Below are positions 16,159 through 25,391 of a stretch of 64,000 nucleotides of DNA, piece after piece (the first letter of the stretch is position 1; each line of letters opens with the position of its first letter). This DNA is from Andreesenia angusta. GTDB lineage: Bacteria > Bacillota > Clostridia > Tissierellales > Gottschalkiaceae. The notes beneath the pieces were generated by a model. The model had not been told where the DNA came from, searched no databases, and worked only from the letters and a program-made list of their open reading frames with translations. The stretch lies in NCBI GenBank assembly GCA_030537835.1, contig JAUNVB010000004.1:1-64000 (forward strand), read 5' to 3'. A program made the translations under genes and the position numbers.

Positions 16159-18843
16159 TTACACTATCTTCTCAATTCTAACTGCTGCAACTTTAAGTTC
16201 AGGAATTTTACAAATACTATCTCTCTCTGTATTTGTCAACATATTCGCTGCTCCATCTGCAAAGTGAAATGGCATGAATACAACATTTTTATTTACTATA
16301 GGTGTTATTTTGGCTTTGGTTTCCGTATCCCCACGTCTAGATTTTACTCTAACTACTTCACCATCACTTATATTGAGTTCTTTAGCTATATTTTCACTTA
16401 TCTCTATAAATGACTCTGAAACTTTTTCATTAAGCCCATCAACTCTTCCTGTCATTGTTCTAGTATGATAATGGTACAATACTCTTCCTGTAGTAAGAAT
16501 ATACGGATATTCTGTATCAGCCATCTCTGCACTATCTCTATGGTCTGCTGGGAAGAATAGACCTTTACCTCTAGCCATTGCATCTTTGTGTAGATAATCT
16601 GTTCCCGGATGATCCTTTGATGGACATGGCCATTGTATACCAGTCTCTTCTATTCTTTCATACGATATTCCTGTATATGATGGAGTTAAGCTCGCTATCT
16701 CTTCCATTATTTCTGAAGGATTATTATATTGTTTTTCATAACCAAATCTATTCATAAGCTCCATGAATATCATCCAGTCAGGTTTTGCATCTCCAACAGG
16801 ATCTATAGCTTTTCTAACTCTTTGAACTCTTCTTTCTGTATTAGTAAAAGTTCCTTCCTTTTCAGCGAATGATGCTGCAGGTAAAACTACATCTGCATAT
16901 TCACTAGTTTCATTCATAAAAATATCTTGGACAACTAAAAAGTCTAAATTCTCTAATGCATGCTTCACATGATTTAGATCTGGATCAGAAACCATTGGAT
17001 TCTCACCAAATACATAGAGCATTTTTAAATCACCATCTGCAGCTCCATCCATTATCTCTGATAATGTAAGACCGATTTTAGATGATAATTTTGCTCCCCA
17101 TGCTTCTTCAAATCTATCTATTACCTCAGGCTTCATAACTTTTTGATATCCTGGTAAATCTGCTGGTAAACATCCCATATCACAAGAGCCTTGAACATTG
17201 TTTTGGCCTCTAAGAGGATTAATTCCTGCAGATGCTTTTCCAATATTACCACAAAGAAGTGATAGATTAGATAATGCCATTACATTATAAGTTCCTAAAG
17301 TATGTTGAGTTATTCCCATAGCATAGAATATTCCTGCTTTTCCTGCTTTAGCATATATTCTAGCCGCCTTTATTATATCTTCAGCATCGACTCCGCATAT
17401 CTCAGCTGCATATTCAGCTGTATATGGTTTTACAAGCTCAACTAAATCTTCATAGTCTGCAGTTCTCTTTTCTATATATTCTTTATCTTCTAATCCTTCT
17501 TCTATTATTATATGAATCATAGAGTTTATAAGAGCCAGATTAGTTCCTGGTCTTATTTGAAGATAAACATCTGCATAATCAGCCATTTCAATTCTTCTAG
17601 GATCTGCGACTACCAATTTAGCTCCTTTTTCTATTGCTTGCTTCATATGTGAAGCTATTACCGGATGATTCTCTGTTGTATTAGATCCAATTATAAACAT
17701 AGCATCTGTATCTAATATATCTTCTATACTATTCGTCATAGCTCCGCTTCCTAATGTAGTTGCAAGACCTGCAACCGTAGAAGCGTGTCAGAGACGAGCA
17801 CAGTGATCTATATTATTAGTACCTATTACTGCTCTAAATAGCTTTTGGAATAAATAATTATCTTCATTAGTACATCTAGCTGAAGCAAATCCTCCAATAG
17901 CATCAGAACCATATTTTTCCTTGATTTCATTAGTTCTTTCTACTATATAAGCATATGCTTGTTCCCAACTAGCTTCTTCAAGTTTACCATTTTTTCTAAT
18001 AAGTGGTGTCTTTAATCTGTCTGGGCTATTTATAAATTTATATCCAAATTTACCCTTTACACAAAGGAGTCCATTATTAGGTGTTACATTAAGAGGTTTA
18101 ACTCCTATTATATTATTATCTTTTACTACAAGATTTATTTGACATCCAACCCCACAGTATGAACATGTAGTCCTAACTTCTCTTTGATCCCATATTCTAG
18201 TTTTAGGAATATATTTACTTCTCTTTGGCATAAGCGCTCCTACTGGACAAACCGATACACAGTTTCCACATGAAACACATGTCGATTTATTTATACCTAA
18301 TTCAAAAGGAGTTCCTACATGAGTCTCAAAACCTCTGCCATTCAATTCTATTGCAGAAGTTCCTTGTAGCTCTTGACAAGCTCTTACGCATTTCCCACAT
18401 AGTATACATTTACTAGGATCATAATAGTAAAATGGATTTGTCATATCTATCTTAAGAGATCTTTTTTCTCCTTCATAGGTTCCTCTTGCAACTCCATATT
18501 CATAACAATAGTCTTGAAGTTTACAATCACCTGATTTATCACAAGTTAAACAGTCATTAGGATGGTTAGAGAATAGTAGATCTAATAAATCTTTTCTCGC
18601 TCTCATAACTTTTTCGCTATGAGTTTGTACATTAAGACCCTCATAAACCTCTAAAGAGCATGATGTCATTAAATTACTTTTTCCTTCTACCTCTACTATA
18701 CAGAGTCTACATGCTGCATGCGCTCTAAGTCTTTCATCATAGCAAAGTGTAGGTATCTCTATACCCATATTCCTACAAGCCTGTAAAACTGTGATTCCCT
18801 CTTCTACCATACATTCAGTTCCATTGATGATTATTTTTATCAC
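16159..18843 (-). CDS. fdhF2: Formate dehydrogenase catalytic subunit, selenocysteine-containing (FdhF2 type)
   Basis: Read as one gene of 895 codons with an in-frame UGA (17788-17790) at residue 352 coding for selenocysteine. Around it the protein reads NNIDHCARL-U-HASTVAGL, the active-site sequence of formate dehydrogenases, with His directly after the Sec. N terminus: a 2Fe-2S domain (Cys about 34, 45, 48, 62), a His/Cys3 4Fe-4S site (HPNDCLTCDKSGDC), two ferredoxin-type clusters (CILCGKC, CVSCGNC) and the CSYCGVGC...CVKGKFG cofactor-proximal cluster with the conserved Lys. The rest binds the bis-pterin cofactor. In C. acidurici the relative FdhF2 pairs with HylABC in an NAD- and ferredoxin-dependent enzyme. 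The split is therefore not a frameshift. Confidence 0.93.
17745..17787 (-). promoter_or_regulatory. Bacterial SECIS element for selenocysteine insertion
   Basis: Directly after the UGA, the minus-strand RNA can form a lower stem CGCTTC/GAAGCG (17780-17785 with 17745-17750) and an upper stem GTTGCA/TGCAAC (17759-17764 with 17770-17775) closed by a GGTCT loop (17765-17769). The apical part GGTTGCAGGTCT is the same as in the E. coli fdhF SECIS, and the loop begins 18 bases after the UGA, the usual distance. This supports UGA decoding by SelB and SelC. The element lies inside the coding sequence. Confidence 0.93.
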
Positions 18844-18916
18844 AGTATCACCTCAATCTTCAATTTTCAAGTTTCAAAATATAATAACTATAATTTTTTA
18901 TTTTTATACCTTTATA

Positions 18917-18946
18917 TATATACCCGCTTTTAGACTAATTATTCAA
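18917..18946 (-). promoter_or_regulatory. Possible promoter of the fdhF2-to-fdhD operon
   Basis: On the minus strand, TTGAAT (18941-18946) and TATATA (18917-18922) are separated by 18 bases, upstream of fdhF2. The hairpin between it and hylA suggests fdhF2 can be transcribed separately. Moderate evidence in this AT-rich region. Confidence 0.4.
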
Positions 18947-18978
18947 AAATAATCTATAAAGCCTTATATCTATAAAAC

Positions 18979-19020
18979 CTAGAAAACCTATCTCTACATC
19001 AGCAAAGATAGGATTTCTAG
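18979..19020 (-). terminator. Terminator or processing hairpin between hylA and fdhF2
   Basis: Imperfect long stem: CTAGAAA/TTTCTAG (outer) and CCTATCT/AGATAGG (inner) with a single A-A mismatch and a 12-base loop, followed on the minus strand by GTTTTATA. It lies just after the hylA stop and may set the ratio between the hyl genes and fdhF2. Confidence 0.7.
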
Positions 19021-19043
19021 ATATAATAACTAAATATTTAATA

Positions 19044-20003
19044 CTACTTTTCTTCAGATTCTATTTTTTCATTTTCATTTTGTTTCAAAAGTTTCTCTAA
19101 TATACCTTCTAGACCCATAGTCTCTTCCCAAGAAGCTTCGACAAACTTTCCATCAACTTTCTTATAAGTTGTATCAGGATTGTCAAGATACAAGAATTCT
19201 GTAGTCATTCTTCCTTTTAGACAAAGAGGTCTTCCTACAATAGGTTTTTTAGCTCTAACAGCAACTCTCTTTCCGTTTTTTGATAGAACTTCAAACATAC
19301 ATCCATATTCACAAACCTTACATTGAACCTCTTCAACCTGACCTTCCCAAGTTCTTGCTTTTCCAGAAAATCTTCTATCTAACAGGGCTCCTACAGGACA
19401 TACAGCTACACATCTATTACAAGATACACAAGTAGATTCTTCTAAACTCATATTAGCGTCTGCTGCTATCTTTGTATCAAATCCTCTATTAGCAAATGTC
19501 AATACTTGTCTGTCTGAAACTTCTGCACAAGTTCTAACACATTTCCCGCATAGTATACATTTTGTATCATTTTTAATTATATATGGGCTAGAATTATCAA
19601 ATACTTTCCCAGCTTTTCTAGCTCCATCATGTTCTCTAAATACAACTCCATATTTATAAGCAGCATCTTGCAATAAACATTCTCCTGCTTTTTGACATGT
19701 TAAACAATCATTTGGATGATTGTCTAATAAAAGCTGTAATATATCTTTTCTTGCATTTTTTATCTTTTCTGTTTCAGTATTAACAACCATACCATCCTGT
19801 ACTACTATTGAGCATGAAGTCTGTAATTTGTTTACTCCCTCAACTTCAACAATACAAAGTCTACATGCTGAAACTATTTCTAACCCCGGTTCATAGCATA
19901 ATGCCGGTATATTTATACCTACTGTTGCTGCTGCTTGAAGTATGGTATAGTTTTCTGGTACCGTAACGTTTATGCCGTCTATAGTAAGATTAACATTTCT
20001 CAT
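19044..20003 (-). CDS. hylA: NuoG/HydA-like iron-sulfur subunit HylA
   Basis: A 319-residue iron-sulfur protein with the modules of the N terminus of NuoG and HydA: 2Fe-2S (CYEPGLEIVSACRLC), a His/Cys3 4Fe-4S site (HPNDCLTCQKAGEC), two ferredoxin clusters (CILCGKC, CVSCNRC) and a last cluster CKVCEYGC...PLCLKG. It stops there, with no molybdopterin or hydrogenase H-cluster domain. It is likely the electron wire between HylB and the formate dehydrogenase, as in the C. acidurici complex (inferred by analogy). The start ATG has AGGAGG. Gene order is hylC-hylB-hylA-fdhF2. Confidence 0.88.
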   Translation of the reverse strand: MRNVNLTIDGINVTVPENYTILQAAATVGINIPALCYEPGLEIVSACRLCIVEVEGVNKLQTSCSIVVQDGMVVNTETEKIKNARKDILQLLLDNHPNDCLTCQKAGECLLQDAAYKYGVVFREHDGARKAGKVFDNSSPYIIKNDTKCILCGKCVRTCAEVSDRQVLTFANRGFDTKIAADANMSLEESTCVSCNRCVAVCPVGALLDRRFSGKARTWEGQVEEVQCKVCEYGCMFEVLSKNGKRVAVRAKKPIVGRPLCLKGRMTTEFLYLDNPDTTYKKVDGKFVEASWEETMGLEGILEKLLKQNENEKIESEEK

Positions 20004-20045
20004 TTTAAACCTCCTAAATTTATCTGCATAAATACCTCAAAAATA

Positions 20046-21920
20046 CTATCTCTTTATAACTGCTCCTACAGGACAAACTGTTTGACAGTTTCCACACTTA
20101 ATACAAGCCTCTGTATTTATAATATGCTTTTCTTTCACTTTACCATCTATACAATTAACAGGACAATTTCTTGCACATTTTGTACAACCAATACAATTGT
20201 CTGTTATGTGGAATTCTAGTAATTCTTGACAAACACCAGCTGGACATTTCTTATCTTTAACATGAGCTTCATATTCTTCTCTAAAGTATTTCATAGTAGA
20301 TAATACTGGGTTCGGCGCTGTTTGACCTAATCCACAAAGTGATGATATCTTAATAGTTTCAGCAAGGCTTTCTAATCTCTTAAGATCAGCCATAGTTCCT
20401 TTACCTTCTGAAATCTTTTCAAGTAGTTCTAGCATTCTCTTAGTTCCTTCACGGCAAGGCGTACATTTACCACATGACTCCTCAACAGTAAAGTCAAGAT
20501 AGAATCTTGCTATGTCAACCATGCAAGTTTCCTCATCCATAACTATCATACCACCAGACCCCATCATAGATCCCATTGCTGAAAGGTTCTCAAAATCTAT
20601 TGGAGTATCTATATCGTCTGCTGTTATACATCCTCCAGATGGTCCTCCAGTTTGAACAGCCTTGAATTTTTTTCCACCAGGTATTCCTCCACCAATATCA
20701 TAAACAACTTCTCTTAATGTAGTACCCATTGGTATTTCAACAAGACCAGTATTATTTACTTTTCCTCCTAATGCGAAAACTTTTGTTCCTGGTGAGCCTT
20801 CTGTACCATATGTTTTAAACCATTTAGCTCCCTTTCTTATTATCTGAGGAACGTTTGCATAAGTTTCAACATTATTTATAAGAGTTGGCTTCTGCCATAA
20901 TCCTTTGTTAGCAGGGAAAGGTGGCTTATTTCTAGGCATTCCTCTTTCTCCTTCAATCGATGCAATAAGTGCTGTCTCCTCACCACAAACGAAAGCTCCT
21001 GCCCCAAGTCTAATTTCAAGATCAAAGTTAAAGCCTGTGCCAAATATATTTTTTCCTAAAAGTCCTCTTTCCTTAGCTTGATCTATAGCTATCTGTAGTC
21101 TTTGTACTGCAATAGGATATTCTGCTCTTATATATACATATCCTTGCTCTGAACCTATTGCATATCCTGCTAATTCCATAGCTTCTATAACTGAATGAGG
21201 ATCTCCCTCAAGAATAGATCTATCCATGAATGCTCCTGGGTCTCCCTCGTCAGCATTACATAGTACATATTTTATATCTCCTGTAGCGTTTGCTGTAAAT
21301 TCCCATTTTAATCCTGCTGGGAATCCACCACCACCTCTACCTCTTAATCCTGATTCTTTCATTTCAGCTGTAACCTCATCAGGTGTCATTTCTGTAAGTG
21401 CTTTATATAATGCTACATATCCATCATAAGCTATATATTCTTCTATGCACTCTGGATCTATCATTCCACAGTTTTTAAGAGCTATTCTTTCTTGCTTTGC
21501 ATAGAATTGTACTTCATCTATAGCTTTTATTACATCATCTTCTATAGCACCTTTATAGAGAAGATCCTTTACAACTTCATTATTTGTGAGATCACTATCT
21601 ACAATTGTTTCAACATCTTCTAAATCGATATGACTATAAAATGTTCCCTCCGGATAAACAACAACAACTGGTCCTGCTTCACATAATCCAAAACAACCAG
21701 TTCTTACAACATCCACATCTTCTGTCATGCCTTTTTCATCTAAGATATTTCTAAACTTTTTTTCTATTTTATCGGACTTAGATGATGTACATCCTGTTCC
21801 ACGACAAATAAGCACTTGTTTTTTAAATACACTTTCATCTTCTTTAGTATCATTGTGTCTTAGTGCTATCTTAGGCAATGTATTCTTTTTTATTATTTCC
21901 AAATCTTTCATAGTAATCAC
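20046..21920 (-). CDS. hylB: NuoF/HydB-like NAD(P)-binding flavoprotein subunit HylB
   Basis: A 624-residue protein with four parts: an N-terminal thioredoxin-like 2Fe-2S domain (CRGTGCTSSKSDK, VRTGCFGLCEAGP; residues about 34-85), the NuoF flavin and nucleotide core (GLRGRGGGGFPAGLKW, NADEGDPGAFMDRS), the 4Fe-4S site ESCGKCTPCREG...SLCGLGQ, and two C-terminal 4Fe-4S ferredoxin motifs (CIGCTKCARNCP and CIKCGNCQTVCP). This is the layout of HydB/HylB of bifurcating enzymes, the proposed site of flavin-based electron bifurcation with NAD(P). GTG 21920 follows GGGGGTG; an ATG three codons in is the alternative. Confidence 0.93.
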   Translation of the reverse strand: MITMKDLEIIKKNTLPKIALRHNDTKEDESVFKKQVLICRGTGCTSSKSDKIEKKFRNILDEKGMTEDVDVVRTGCFGLCEAGPVVVVYPEGTFYSHIDLEDVETIVDSDLTNNEVVKDLLYKGAIEDDVIKAIDEVQFYAKQERIALKNCGMIDPECIEEYIAYDGYVALYKALTEMTPDEVTAEMKESGLRGRGGGGFPAGLKWEFTANATGDIKYVLCNADEGDPGAFMDRSILEGDPHSVIEAMELAGYAIGSEQGYVYIRAEYPIAVQRLQIAIDQAKERGLLGKNIFGTGFNFDLEIRLGAGAFVCGEETALIASIEGERGMPRNKPPFPANKGLWQKPTLINNVETYANVPQIIRKGAKWFKTYGTEGSPGTKVFALGGKVNNTGLVEIPMGTTLREVVYDIGGGIPGGKKFKAVQTGGPSGGCITADDIDTPIDFENLSAMGSMMGSGGMIVMDEETCMVDIARFYLDFTVEESCGKCTPCREGTKRMLELLEKISEGKGTMADLKRLESLAETIKISSLCGLGQTAPNPVLSTMKYFREEYEAHVKDKKCPAGVCQELLEFHITDNCIGCTKCARNCPVNCIDGKVKEKHIINTEACIKCGNCQTVCPVGAVIKR

Positions 21921-21971
21921 TAAAGTGCACCCCCGTAATATTTAAGTTCTTCATATTTTACTCAGTTAAGA

Positions 21972-22484
21972 TTAATCCTCTACAATAGGAAGTTCGCCTG
22001 TCTTATACTTGTTTATAATATCTTTAACCTCATCAGGCTGAAGTCTTCCATAAACATCCTCGTTTATAGTCATAACTGGTGCTAAACCACATGCCCCAAT
22101 ACATCTTGTTGCAGTTAAAGAAAATTTTCCATCTTTTGTAGTGCTTCCAACAGCTAAATCTAAATCTTCTGAAATAACATCCACAACTTTCTGTGAACCC
22201 TTTACATAGCATGCTGTTCCTAAACATACACCTATTTCGTATTGGCCTTTTGGTATAAGCGTAAACTGTGCATAGAAAGTTACAACTCCATATACCTCAG
22301 CCAATGGAATCCCCAAACCTTTAGATATCTTTTGCTGGACTTCTATCGGAAGATATCCGAACATGTGTTGTGCTTCATGAAGAACTTCCATAAGAGCACC
22401 TTTTTTTGTCTTTCTCTTTTCAATAAACTTATCAAGTTTCTGAAGCTTTTCTTTATTAGCTTCCATATCGAATTTGAATTCCAT
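21972..22484 (-). CDS. hylC: NuoE/HydC-like 2Fe-2S subunit HylC
   Basis: A 170-residue thioredoxin-like 2Fe-2S protein, the family of NuoE and HydC. The four cysteine ligands are in GVCLGTACYVKGS and TATRCIGACGLAP. It partners the flavoprotein HylB and is first in the hylC-hylB-hylA gene set, with ATG 22484 behind an AGGAGG site. In bifurcating hydrogenases and formate dehydrogenases this subunit is part of the NAD(P) module. A candidate promoter lies about 75 bases upstream. Confidence 0.95.
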   Translation of the reverse strand: MEFKFDMEANKEKLQKLDKFIEKRKTKKGALMEVLHEAQHMFGYLPIEVQQKISKGLGIPLAEVYGVVTFYAQFTLIPKGQYEIGVCLGTACYVKGSQKVVDVISEDLDLAVGSTTKDGKFSLTATRCIGACGLAPVMTINEDVYGRLQPDEVKDIINKYKTGELPIVED

Positions 22485-22557
22485 ATCTTAACCTCCTGTA
22501 GTTTTGCCTCTTCATTATATTTATATAAAATCTCTATAAAATTACACCCTTATTTTA

Positions 22558-22586
22558 AGTTTAATCTTTATTTGAGAAATAGTCAA
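22558..22586 (-). promoter_or_regulatory. Candidate sigma-A promoter for hylCBA
   Basis: Minus strand TTGACT (22581-22586) and TAAACT (22558-22563) with exactly 17 bases between, about 75 bases upstream of the hylC start. The -35 matches five of six consensus bases and the -10 matches four. The rest of the 390-base gap between hylC and the PhzF-like gene shows no gene, only this promoter and the terminator at 22744-22788. Confidence 0.5.
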
Positions 22587-22743
22587 TAAATGATAATTTT
22601 TATTCAATTTTTGTGATAATCCCCACTATTGTCTTAGCATTGTTTTAAAAAGTATAATTATTATCATTTACCTCTCATATTGCCTTGAGACCTGTATTTG
22701 GTCATGATTTAAACATTTTCTAGAATATAAAAAACAAAAAAAA

Positions 22744-22788
22744 ACGATTTTCTTTATTTTAGGAGCCTTTTTTTTTCCTGAAAATCGT
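22744..22788. terminator. Terminator after the parB-phzF-like transcript
   Basis: Stem ACGATTTTC/GAAAATCGT (9 bp, perfect) with a T/A-rich loop containing a smaller AGGA/TCCT hairpin. On the minus strand it is followed by a long T run (complement of 22728-22743). On the plus strand a short T run also follows, so it may act both ways. About 90 bases separate it from the PhzF-like stop. Confidence 0.75.
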
Positions 22789-22874
22789 CTTTTTTATAGC
22801 TAAGTTTGTTATTTTTTTATCTAACTTTTAATTCTTATTGATAGACCTACTCATATCCTGTATCTCTATTCGTT

Positions 22875-23783
22875 TTATAGGCTTAAAATTCCTTCATAGA
22901 AAATCTTACCCATTCCACCAACTTTTATCGGACAATCTATTTTAAAATCAGTAATTTCACAAAATACCATTGACGGTCTTTCATCGTAACGCCCTTTAAA
23001 GCATAGACATTTCTTTACACCTATTATATCATTTCTTTTTAAGAAAAATACCATTCCAGCATTTTCTGTGCCGGTACAGGATTTTTCAACAATATTGTAT
23101 TCCTGTACTTCAAACTGTCTACTCTCAATAATTACATCATCTTTAAAATAAAATAAATTTATTCTAGGATATTCATATAAATTTATATTCAACTTTTTTA
23201 GTAGTTCTTTTGCCTTTATATTATTTATCTTCGCTTTCATAAGCACTTCTTCAGATTTAACCGGTATTATTATATCCTGTGTTCCTGTATAAACAAGTTC
23301 TGGATATACATCATAATCCTTTATTCCAATATCCTCTTCATTTAAATTTAACATATTTGAAATAATGTTCTTATCTTCTATTATCTGTAATAGAGTTGGA
23401 CTTCCTTTAGTCATTTCAACTCTTTTTACTTTCCAATCTTCAAAGTAAATATCAATAGGCGTTACTTCTATATCTGTTTCTGCATATACTCTTATAACTC
23501 CTTTTTCTACATTGTCTATATATCCTTTTTCAGACAGTGTGTAGAAAGCAGAAATTATACTAGATGCACAGAATTTTCTTTCTTGAACTTCTCTAAAAAA
23601 ACGTAGCCTAAATTTGTTCTCACTCTGTCTATATATAAAAACTGTCTTTTCTAGTTTTAATACCCTTATAATATTTTTTACATCTTGCTCTGATAAATCA
23701 GTTGCATCTGGTATTATCGCTACTGACTTCCCCCCAAATGGAACATCAGTAAAAGCATTCGTTTGATATATTATTACCTGCAT
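22875..23783 (-). CDS. PhzF family isomerase-like protein
   Basis: A 302-residue protein with the PhzF start (YQTNAFTDVPFGGKSVAIIPDATDLSEQD) and the family's catalytic-glutamate region: E45 in LKLEKTVF aligns with the catalytic Glu45 of Pseudomonas PhzF. Two common family marks are altered: the usual GNP near residue 18 reads GGKS, and the usual CGHAT reads CASSI. The true substrate is unknown; most bacterial relatives are not phenazine enzymes. It begins 2 bases after the ParB-like stop, behind AAGGAG, so the two are probably translated from one transcript. Confidence 0.8.
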   Translation of the reverse strand: MQVIIYQTNAFTDVPFGGKSVAIIPDATDLSEQDVKNIIRVLKLEKTVFIYRQSENKFRLRFFREVQERKFCASSIISAFYTLSEKGYIDNVEKGVIRVYAETDIEVTPIDIYFEDWKVKRVEMTKGSPTLLQIIEDKNIISNMLNLNEEDIGIKDYDVYPELVYTGTQDIIIPVKSEEVLMKAKINNIKAKELLKKLNINLYEYPRINLFYFKDDVIIESRQFEVQEYNIVEKSCTGTENAGMVFFLKRNDIIGVKKCLCFKGRYDERPSMVFCEITDFKIDCPIKVGGMGKIFYEGILSL

Positions 23784-23785
23784 AT

Positions 23786-24595
23786 CTACTGCTCCTTATT
23801 ATTCAAGTGATTTTCTAAATTTACTATAAAATCTTCAAATTGCCTAATATCATTATATTCTATCTCTATAATCTTATTATTCTTGCCCTTATTCTTTATC
23901 CTAACCTTTGTTCCTAATAAGCTTATCAGTTTATTTTCAATATCTAAATTAATTAAATCTTCAACTTTGTCGAAATTATTAGGTTTTTTTTCTTTTTTTG
24001 CTTTATTATTCATACTCTTAGCAATACTCTCTGCTTCTCTAACATTAAGCTTTTCTAATTGAATCCTATTATTCAACTCTTTTTTCAGCTGTTCGTCCTT
24101 GACGGATAGTATTGCTCTTGCATGACCAGGATTTATCTTCTTATTTTGTATATCTTCAATAATACACTCTGGCAATAATAGTAATCTCATAGTATTAGAT
24201 ATATATGAGCGACTCTTTCCTAAAATTTTAGCTAAATCTTCCTGTCTAGTTTTAGTTTTTTCTAAGAAATCTTTAAAAGCTATAGCTTCTTCTATAGCTG
24301 ATAAATCCTCTCTTTGAAGATTTTCTATTATGGATATTTCTCTTTCTTTGGTTTCATCTATATCTAATATAATAGCTGGAACCTCAGACATATTAATAGA
24401 CATAGCCGCTCTCCATCTTCTTTCACCAGCTACTATTCTATATCCATTATCTAGTTTTCTTAAGATCAATGGTTGTATTATGCCATTTCTAGCTATTGAC
24501 TCTTGTAAATCTAACATAGAGTCTTCATCAAAAAATTTTCTTGGCTGATTTTCATTGGAAATTATTCTATCAATATCTATATAATATATATCCAT
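23786..24595 (-). CDS. ParB/Noc family DNA-binding protein (CTP-switch type)
   Basis: A 269-residue ParB-fold protein: NQPRKFFDEDSMLDLQESIARNGIIQPL, the CTP-binding GERRWRA box near residue 60, ENLQREDLSAIEEA, and a central HTH (TRQEDLAKILGKSRSYISNTMRLL). It occupies the spot after rsmG where Bacillus has noc. Noc and Spo0J are paralogues and cannot be told apart by eye here. No parA/soj gene lies nearby, which is unlike B. subtilis. A likely role is origin segregation or nucleoid occlusion. An 84-base gap separates it from rsmG. Confidence 0.88.
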   Translation of the reverse strand: MDIYYIDIDRIISNENQPRKFFDEDSMLDLQESIARNGIIQPLILRKLDNGYRIVAGERRWRAAMSINMSEVPAIILDIDETKEREISIIENLQREDLSAIEEAIAFKDFLEKTKTRQEDLAKILGKSRSYISNTMRLLLLPECIIEDIQNKKINPGHARAILSVKDEQLKKELNNRIQLEKLNVREAESIAKSMNNKAKKEKKPNNFDKVEDLINLDIENKLISLLGTKVRIKNKGKNNKIIEIEYNDIRQFEDFIVNLENHLNNKEQ

Positions 24596-24679
24596 ATAAA
24601 TTCCCCTCTTTAATATTATTATTATACAACAAATCGTATAGTTCTACCACTATTTGAATATTTATATATTATTTATCGA

Positions 24680-25390
24680 CTACAACGGTTTTTTCTTAGG
24701 ATTTCCTCCACCTCTAGGATACTGTTTTGGGGTATTTCTTATCTTCTTTATAGCTATTATTTTATGATCTAATTCACTAAAGGGTATATGGATATCCTGT
24801 ATTTTTTCTACATTTCCACCCAGTTTTTTTATCGCATTTTGAGCATTTTTTAATTCATCTGATGCATCTGGTCCTTTCATAGCTATAAAATATCCTTCTT
24901 TCTTTACAAATGGAAGACAGTATTCTGAAAGTGTATTAAGAGATGCTACAGCTCTTGATACTGCAATATCATAAGTTTCTCTATAATCATTTTTTCTTCC
25001 AAATTCTTCTGCTCTACCATGTACTGTCTCTATATTTTTTAAATCTAGCTCTTCTATTACTAAATCTAAAAACTTTAATCTCTTCTTTAAACTATCAAAT
25101 AAAGTGATTTTTGTTTCTGGTAATAGTATCTTTATAGGTACTCCTGGAAACCCACCACCAGTTCCTATATCTATTATTCTATCATCATATTTAATTATAT
25201 TGGAATTCAATATAGCTGAACTATCTAGAAAATGTTTAATATCAATTTCTTTATCATCAGTTATCGCAGTTATATTCATTTTTTTATTCCATTCTTTTAA
25301 TAATCTCTTATAAATTGAGAACTTTTCCAATATCTCTTCGTTATAATATATATTCATTTCTTCAAATCCATCTCTTAAAATATTGGTCAA
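24680..25390 (-). CDS. rsmG: 16S rRNA (guanine527-N7)-methyltransferase RsmG
   Basis: Methylates G527 of 16S rRNA. The 236-residue protein has the SAM-binding motif DIGTGGGFPGVPIKIL, the NMNIT-like region NKKMNITAI at residues about 36-44 and the ending TPKQYPRGGGNPKKKPL, standard for Firmicute RsmG. Start is TTG 25390, behind GGAG; the next ATG is 11 codons in and would cut the family's first helix. The mnmG stop precedes this start by one base, so the two are co-transcribed. Confidence 0.97.
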   Translation of the reverse strand: MTNILRDGFEEMNIYYNEEILEKFSIYKRLLKEWNKKMNITAITDDKEIDIKHFLDSSAILNSNIIKYDDRIIDIGTGGGFPGVPIKILLPETKITLFDSLKKRLKFLDLVIEELDLKNIETVHGRAEEFGRKNDYRETYDIAVSRAVASLNTLSEYCLPFVKKEGYFIAMKGPDASDELKNAQNAIKKLGGNVEKIQDIHIPFSELDHKIIAIKKIRNTPKQYPRGGGNPKKKPL

Positions 25391-25391
25391 A

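Noticed and set aside
16159-18843. Frameshift or pseudogene reading of the formate dehydrogenase
   Set aside because: The break is a single in-frame UGA in the exact Sec position of the family with a fitting SECIS after it; both halves are intact and conserved.
19044-20003. [FeFe] hydrogenase subunit
   Set aside because: The N terminus is HydA-like but there is no H-cluster domain; the protein ends after the last NuoG-type cluster.
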